Of a DNA stretch of 57,842 nt, positions 53,012 to 57,842 are shown one piece after another; the first letter of the stretch is position 1, and each line of letters starts with the position of its first letter. The notes below the pieces were generated by a model. It was given only the letters and a program-made list of their open reading frames with translations, did no database searches and was not told where the DNA came from. The translations under genes and the position numbers were made by a program. This DNA comes from Chryseobacterium gleum (GTDB taxonomy: Bacteria > Bacteroidota > Bacteroidia > Flavobacteriales_D > Crocinitomicaceae). The DNA lies in contig CAMDMY010000007.1 of assembly GCA_945902775.1 (NCBI GenBank), forward strand, positions 1 through 57,842, written 5' to 3'.

Positions 53012-54151
53012 ATGAAATTCGGTACAAAAGCAATTCACGCAGGTGTTCATCCAGACGAATCTACGGGAGCTATCATGACTCCAATTTATCAAACATCTAC
53101 TTATGTTCAGGATGGTGTTGGTAATCACAAAGGATATGAATATTCTAGAACATTAAATCCTACGCGTCATGCGTTGGAAAAAAACATTGCAGCAATCGAA
53201 AATGGAAAACATGGAGCTTGTTTCGGTTCAGGTTTAGCAGCTATTGATTGTGTAATCAAAATGTTAAATCCGGGTGATGAAGTTATTTCTACGAACGACT
53301 TATATGGTGGTTCATACAGAATCTTCAAAACTATTTTTGAAAAATACGGTATCAAATTTCATTTTGTTGACATGAATAATGTGGCTAATGTGGAAGCTTT
53401 AGTAAATGAAAATACAAAATTGATTTGGGTTGAAACGCCAACAAACCCAATGATGAACATTATCGATATCGAAGAAATGGCGAAAGTGGCTAAAAAAGCA
53501 AATGCAATGTTAGCTGTTGATAATACTTTTGCAACGCCTTATTTACAAAATCCATTGGACTTAGGTGCTGACATTGTGATGCACTCTGTAACAAAATACT
53601 TAGGCGGACATTCAGATGTTGTTATGGGCGCTTTAGTTACTGCAGATGATGAAATTGCAAAAGAAATGTACCGTATTCAAAATTCAACAGGTGCTGTTAC
53701 TGCTCCTATGGATTCATTTTTAGTTTTAAGAGGAATTAAAACATTACATATTCGTATGCAACGTCACTGTGAAAACGGAGAAAAAATCGCTCATTTCTTA
53801 ACAACCCATCCAAAAATTGACAATGTTTATTGGCCTGGTTTTGAGACACATCCAAATCACGATGTGGCTAAAAAACAAATGAGAGGTTTCGGTGGAATGA
53901 TTTCATTCACACTGAAAGGAAATAAAATGGAAGATGCTCACGAGATTGTAAAAAAAGTAGAATTATTTGCTTTGGCTGAATCGTTAGGTGGTGTTGAATC
54001 GTTAATTGGTCACCCAGCTACAATGACACACGCTTCTATTCCAAAAGAAGAAAGAGAAAAAACAGGTGTTGTTGATTCACTTATTCGTTTAAGTGTTGGT
54101 ATTGAGGATGTTGAGGATTTAATTGAAGATTTGAAACAAGCATTGGCTTAA
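53012..54151 (+). CDS. metB: Trans-sulfuration PLP enzyme (cystathionine gamma-synthase/lyase type)
   Basis: A 379-residue Cys/Met metabolism PLP enzyme. Evidence: FGTKAIHAGVHPDESTGAIMTPIYQTSTY, YEYSRTLNPTRHALE, DNTFATPYLQNPLDLGADIVMHS and the PLP lysine in SVTKYLGGHSDVVMG, with SLGGVESLIGHPATMTH and HxSIPKEERE-like end. It makes or splits cystathionine; synthase (metB) and gamma-lyase cannot be separated safely by eye, so the symbol is provisional. It has its own promoter and is followed by a hexamer repeat. Confidence 0.88.
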   Translation: MKFGTKAIHAGVHPDESTGAIMTPIYQTSTYVQDGVGNHKGYEYSRTLNPTRHALEKNIAAIENGKHGACFGSGLAAIDCVIKMLNPGDEVISTNDLYGGSYRIFKTIFEKYGIKFHFVDMNNVANVEALVNENTKLIWVETPTNPMMNIIDIEEMAKVAKKANAMLAVDNTFATPYLQNPLDLGADIVMHSVTKYLGGHSDVVMGALVTADDEIAKEMYRIQNSTGAVTAPMDSFLVLRGIKTLHIRMQRHCENGEKIAHFLTTHPKIDNVYWPGFETHPNHDVAKKQMRGFGGMISFTLKGNKMEDAHEIVKKVELFALAESLGGVESLIGHPATMTHASIPKEEREKTGVVDSLIRLSVGIEDVEDLIEDLKQALA

Positions 54152-54157
54152 ATTAAG

Positions 54158-54241
54158 ACTGAGACTGAGGTTGAGACTGAGGCTGAGGTTGAGGTTGAGG
54201 TTTATTAACGAAAACTGAGCTTGTCGAAGTTGAGGCTGAGA
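54158..54241. repeat. Hexamer array (RYTGAG) and TCGAAGT element after metB
   Basis: Seven head-to-tail hexamers at 54158-54199 (ACTGAG, ACTGAG, GTTGAG, ACTGAG, GCTGAG, GTTGAG, GTTGAG), then ACTGAGCTTGTCGAAGT near 54213-54230 and two further hexamers GTTGAGGCTGAG. The array begins six bases after the stop codon, as at 15782. Confidence 0.85.
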
Positions 54242-54246
54242 GATAT

Positions 54247-54288
54247 TAAAAATCCCCATTGAGAATATACTCGATGGGGATTTTAAGT
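54247..54288 (+). terminator. Terminator downstream of metB
   Basis: Stem AATCCCCATTGAG / CTCGATGGGGATT with one G-T pair and an AATATA loop, with A- and T-runs on the two sides; it can work in both directions. Confidence 0.85.
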
Positions 54289-54349
54289 TTATACTTTTTC
54301 TTCTTAATTCACTTTCGCAAATTGAGCGTTGAATAATAAAAGTTAGATC

Positions 54350-54397
54350 CATTTAAAAAGCCAATGAAAATAATATAATCTTCATTGGCTTTAAAAA
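54350..54397 (-). terminator. Terminator of the giant T9SS type A gene
   Basis: Perfect 12-base stem AAAGCCAATGAA (54357-54368) / complement (54381-54392), followed by T-rich sequence on the minus strand. It lies 26 bases beyond the stop of the giant gene. Confidence 0.8.
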
Positions 54398-54422
54398 TAA
54401 TTTCTATTTAAATACTAAATCA

Positions 54423-57400
54423 CTACTGTTTTACTAGTCGAAGTGTATTTACAGATTGTCCTTGTGTTACAACCACTAGATAGACTCCTGCTATGCAATC
54501 AGTTCCAAATTCTTTAGTTAAAAGATCGTTTACAGGAAGCTCATGATTTTCAATAATTCTTCCTCCAATATCCATTAATCGAATATTTACTGGTGCATCG
54601 CTATTCGTTTCCATTTTCAATCTAAAAGTTAATGTAAACGGATTTGGATACGTTTGAACAGTAACAATAGAATTAGTTGGAAGGAAACTACCTATTGGGT
54701 TTGATGGAGTTGGTGCTTTTGGATCTATTACAGTAATAGTACCACTTGCCGTTTTGGTAGAGCATGATCCTAGAAATTCAATTTGATAAGGATAAACTCC
54801 TGATACAATTGGTGTTCCTGCTATTGTAATTTTTCCACCTGAAATTGAAGGGGTAACCCCTTTTGGTAAAACACCTTTAACATTAAAAGTACCAAGACCT
54901 GTTGTTGTATACATAACTGAAGATATAGCTGTATTTATATTTTTAGTTTGAATCATTGTTGCTGTACCTGAAGTTAAAGTCAAGGTGTTCATCGCATCAA
55001 CAGATATTGTTCCTTGAGTTCTTACTACTGAGCAACCTCCTGTTAACAATACTGAGTAAGAATAGCTTCCAGCAACTGTTGGTGCTCCACTGATTGTAAC
55101 AAGTCCCGCAGAATAAATTCCTTTTACACCTGGTGGTAATCCAGAAATTGTTGCTCCGGTAGCTCCAGTCGTTGTATAAGTAATTGGCGTAAGTAAACTA
55201 TTAGCACATACTTTCTGCGAAGTTGAACCTGAACCCTGTTTTAACTCAATAGAATTTGCTGGATTTACTGTTATTATTCCTGATAATGAAACTGGATCAC
55301 ATTTACCTGTTGCTATTACTTTGTAATTATAAGTCCCCACCAACGTTGGTATTCCACTAATGGTAACAACTCCTCCAGAATAGGTTCCTTTTACCCCTGT
55401 TGGTAAACCTGTAAAAGTTACATTAATAGCGCCTGTCGTTTTATATCCTATCGGTGTAAGTGAACTATTAGCACATACTTGTTGTAAATTTGCAGCATTA
55501 GTTGAAGATAATGCAATAGTAGTCAACTGATTAACAGTGATTGTTCCATTAACAGAAACTGCTGTGCAACCTCCATTTAACATTACAGTATAAGAATAAA
55601 TACCCGCAACTGTTGGTGTTCCACTGATTGTAATAACTCCATTAAAATAACTTCCTTTTACACCTGCTGGTAAACCTGTATATGTAGCTCCTGTAGCTCC
55701 AGTTGTTGTATAAATAATCGAAGTAATAGTTGAGTTAGCACAAACGGTTTGTATGTTAGAACCTACTGTACTTAATTTTACTGTATTTACTGGATTAATA
55801 ATCAATTTACCTTTTTGGGTAACAAGAGAACAACCTCCTGTTAACGTAACGGTATATTCAAAAGTACCAGCAACTGTTGGTGTTCCACTAATTGTTAATT
55901 TGTTAGATCCCCATACTCCCTTTACTCCTGTTGGTAAACCAGTTACAGTTGCACCAGTAGCAATACTAGTTGTATACGTGATTGGAGTAATAGCAGTATT
56001 GATACATTTTGTTTGATTATCTGTACCTAATGATGAAGATAAAACAATGGTATTCAAAGTTGAATTAATTGTTCCTGTTGTTGTTACAACCGAACAACCT
56101 CCAGTTAATGTTACTGTATATGTATATAATCCAGCCACAGAAGGTGTACCACTTATAGTAACTACATTATTTTCCCATTTACCTGTTACCCCTGTTGGTA
56201 AATTAGCAAATGTTGCTCCAGTAGCTGAAACTGTTTTATACGTAATATTCGCAATTGCAGTGTTTACACATTTTGTTTGTGCATTAGTTCCAGTTGCAGA
56301 CGATAATGTAATCGTGTTTTTTGGTAAAACTGTTAGTATTCCTGTTGTAGTTGTAACACCACAACCTCCTGTTAAGGTTACTTTATAGTTATACGTACCT
56401 GCTACTGAAGGTGTTCCACCGATATTAACTTGGTTTTTACCGTTCGGATTAGTCAAAGAAGAGCCAAAATAACCCGATACACCCAAAGGTAAACCTGTAA
56501 ACGTTGCACCTGTAGCGCCCGAAGTTGAATAAATAATATTTGAGCTAAGTGTATTGATGCATAGTGTTTGTTTATCATTACTAGTTACTAACGTCAATGT
56601 ATTTTTATTTACCGTTATTTTACCTGTTGCAGTTGCACATGTTCCGACAGTTGTAACGGTGTAATTATATACATCTGCTTCAGTTGGGGTACCACTTATA
56701 GTAATTTTACCTGCAAGCCAAGTACTTGTTAACCCTACTGGAAGACCAGTAAAAGTTACTCCTTTGGAATTAGTATAGCTAAATGTTGCTCCAGTTGTTC
56801 CTGTAGAAGTAGTATAGATAATTGGTGTAATCAAAGTATTTATACATTTAACCTGTAAATTCGTTCCTGCAGTAGATAAAGTAAGTGTCCCAACAGGTTG
56901 AATTTTTAAATTCAAGGTAACGATAGAATCACACCCGTTTTTAGCAGTTAATTTATAAGTAGCTGTATTGTTGGATGCTGTATAGGTTTTTCCATCCATC
57001 CATGTATAACTTGTGCAAGCTGTTTTGCTATCTGTTCCTGTTTTAGGTTGATTAATCGTTAAATCTAATTTATGAATCGAATCACACCCATTTACATCAG
57101 TATATTTAACTGTATATAAACCACTTTGTGTATAAACTGTTCCATGCCATGGGTAAGAACCACAAGCTGTCTCTTTGAAGTTAATCGTTGAAGGTTGATT
57201 GATCGTTAAATCTAACTTATGAATCGAATCACACCCATTTACATCAGTGTATTTAACTGTATATAAACCACTTTGTGTATAAACTGTACCATGCCATGGG
57301 TAAGATCCACAAGCTGTCTCTTTAAAGTTAATCGTTGAAGGTTGATTGATCGTTAAATCTAACTTATGAATCGAATCACACCCATTTACATCAGTGTATT

Positions 57401-57842
57401 TAACTGTATACAAACCACTTTCTGTATAAACTGTTCCATGCCATTGGTAAGAACTACATGCCGATTCTTTAAAAGTAATCGTTGAAGGTTGATTGATCGT
57501 TAAATTCAATATCGCGATTGAATCACAACCATATTTTGTTTTCGTTTGAAAAGAATATTCACCACTTTCTGTGTAGTTTACATTGTTCCAAACATATGAA
57601 CCACAAGCTGTTATTGTGCTCAAAGATTGTGTTGTTTGACAAGCACCTAAGGTAATTTCTCTTAAAATTTCATCTGTAAAAGTAGCAGAAACAGATTTTG
57701 AACTTGTATTATTGATACTACTATTATCTAGCTTCCAAGGACTTGAACTACCACTATTGTAAAGTAATTTCAATGTATTGGTATTGGTATAAGCAAGATC
57801 GTAATCGTTATATCCAAATGTTAAATCACCAGAAAATGCTGG
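54423..57842 (-). CDS. Giant repeat protein with T9SS type A sorting domain, 3' part
   Basis: The frame stays open to the right edge (upstream residues read PAFSGDLTFGYNDYDLAY), so at least 1139 residues are present and the N-terminus lies outside. Order: about five SxxWxxxxYxxSGxYxxxxxxxxGCDSIxxLxLxI units of 49 residues; then eight Ig-like repeats of about 85 residues with the pattern CxNxxxxxIxYTTxGATGATxxGLPxGVxGxxxxGxxTISGTPTxAGxYxYTVxLxGGC; then a type A sorting domain (VQTYPNPFTLTFRLKM ... GVYLVVVTQG ... RLVKQ). It should be secreted by the T9SS and tied to the surface. The function is unknown; adhesion is the family-level guess. Confidence 0.9.
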   Translation of the reverse strand, partial: PAFSGDLTFGYNDYDLAYTNTNTLKLLYNSGSSSPWKLDNSSINNTSSKSVSATFTDEILREITLGACQTTQSLSTITACGSYVWNNVNYTESGEYSFQTKTKYGCDSIAILNLTINQPSTITFKESACSSYQWHGTVYTESGLYTVKYTDVNGCDSIHKLDLTINQPSTINFKETACGSYPWHGTVYTQSGLYTVKYTDVNGCDSIHKLDLTINQPSTINFKETACGSYPWHGTVYTQSGLYTVKYTDVNGCDSIHKLDLTINQPKTGTDSKTACTSYTWMDGKTYTASNNTATYKLTAKNGCDSIVTLNLKIQPVGTLTLSTAGTNLQVKCINTLITPIIYTTSTGTTGATFSYTNSKGVTFTGLPVGLTSTWLAGKITISGTPTEADVYNYTVTTVGTCATATGKITVNKNTLTLVTSNDKQTLCINTLSSNIIYSTSGATGATFTGLPLGVSGYFGSSLTNPNGKNQVNIGGTPSVAGTYNYKVTLTGGCGVTTTTGILTVLPKNTITLSSATGTNAQTKCVNTAIANITYKTVSATGATFANLPTGVTGKWENNVVTISGTPSVAGLYTYTVTLTGGCSVVTTTGTINSTLNTIVLSSSLGTDNQTKCINTAITPITYTTSIATGATVTGLPTGVKGVWGSNKLTISGTPTVAGTFEYTVTLTGGCSLVTQKGKLIINPVNTVKLSTVGSNIQTVCANSTITSIIYTTTGATGATYTGLPAGVKGSYFNGVITISGTPTVAGIYSYTVMLNGGCTAVSVNGTITVNQLTTIALSSTNAANLQQVCANSSLTPIGYKTTGAINVTFTGLPTGVKGTYSGGVVTISGIPTLVGTYNYKVIATGKCDPVSLSGIITVNPANSIELKQGSGSTSQKVCANSLLTPITYTTTGATGATISGLPPGVKGIYSAGLVTISGAPTVAGSYSYSVLLTGGCSVVRTQGTISVDAMNTLTLTSGTATMIQTKNINTAISSVMYTTTGLGTFNVKGVLPKGVTPSISGGKITIAGTPIVSGVYPYQIEFLGSCSTKTASGTITVIDPKAPTPSNPIGSFLPTNSIVTVQTYPNPFTLTFRLKMETNSDAPVNIRLMDIGGRIIENHELPVNDLLTKEFGTDCIAGVYLVVVTQGQSVNTLRLVKQ
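57044..57484 (-). repeat. Three near-identical 147-base tandem repeats
   Basis: Boundaries at 57044, 57191 and 57338 are exactly 147 bases apart and each unit codes for 49 residues ending TDVNGCDSIHKLDLTINQPS. The first two differ at only a handful of bases; the third is slightly more diverged (ESACSSYQWHG for ETACGSYPWHG). Flanking units at the protein level are much more diverged, indicating recent amplification or gene conversion. Confidence 0.92.

Overview
The window looks like chromosomal DNA from a member of the Bacteroidota, most likely Flavobacteriales (possibly near Crocinitomicaceae/Fluviicola; that rank is inference). The evidence is the strong AT bias, repeated TAnnTTTG promoter -7 boxes with almost no Shine-Dalgarno sequences, a TonB-dependent receptor with an N-terminal regulatory-like domain, and very large secreted proteins ending in type IX secretion (T9SS) type A or type B sorting domains. 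No rRNA, tRNA, CRISPR array, prophage or complete insertion sequence was seen.

Layout. 1-4.1 kb: the 3' part of a FAD monooxygenase, a GNAT acetyltransferase, a membrane protein coupled to an ArsC/Spx-family protein, and a secreted protein. 4.2-7.2 kb: the haem operon hemA-hemC-hemD with a clear promoter and a bidirectional terminator. 7.2-8.6 kb: haaO plus a kynurenine-formamidase-like cyclase (tryptophan to quinolinate/NAD branch). 8.7-11.3 kb: YceI, a HAD phosphatase, methylmalonyl-CoA epimerase and a secreted protein. 11.5-17.5 kb: an oligopeptide-type binding lipoprotein, a TonB receptor, a DUF3108 protein and a HigBA toxin-antitoxin pair; a heptamer tandem array lies between the receptor and the DUF3108 gene. 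17.5-21 kb (minus strand): outer-membrane protein, RluB-type pseudouridine synthase, and an ECF sigma factor coupled to a membrane anti-sigma-like gene that is frameshifted near its start. 21.2-32 kb: two tandem giant PKD-repeat T9SS type B proteins, transcribed divergently from the sigma gene. 32-41.6 kb: mostly housekeeping genes (YwqK-like repeats, glycosyltransferase, DUF4286-rsmA, ispD, metF, bcp, recA, topB). 41.7-46.4 kb: a second orphan peptide-binding lipoprotein, trpS, plsC, gatC and an alkyltransferase-like protein. 46.8-51.5 kb: a three-gene envelope module (beta-propeller; membrane-anchored ZU5-like protein; inactive-transglutaminase/cysteine-amidase fusion). 51.7-52.9 kb: a DUF4143 AAA+ ATPase bracketed by two related long hairpins. 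53-57.8 kb: a cystathionine gamma-synthase-type enzyme and the 3' part of a giant repeat protein with a T9SS type A tail.

The main items for a second look are: (i) the anti-sigma-like gene, whose conserved N-terminus is out of frame at a T5 run followed by a stop codon; (ii) the ATPase cassette between paired hairpins; (iii) the uncharacterised three-gene envelope module; (iv) the tandem giant repeat proteins with different repeat numbers; (v) a higB gene with no conventional start codon at the expected position; and (vi) a population of palindromic and hexamer/heptamer repeats in the gaps between genes.
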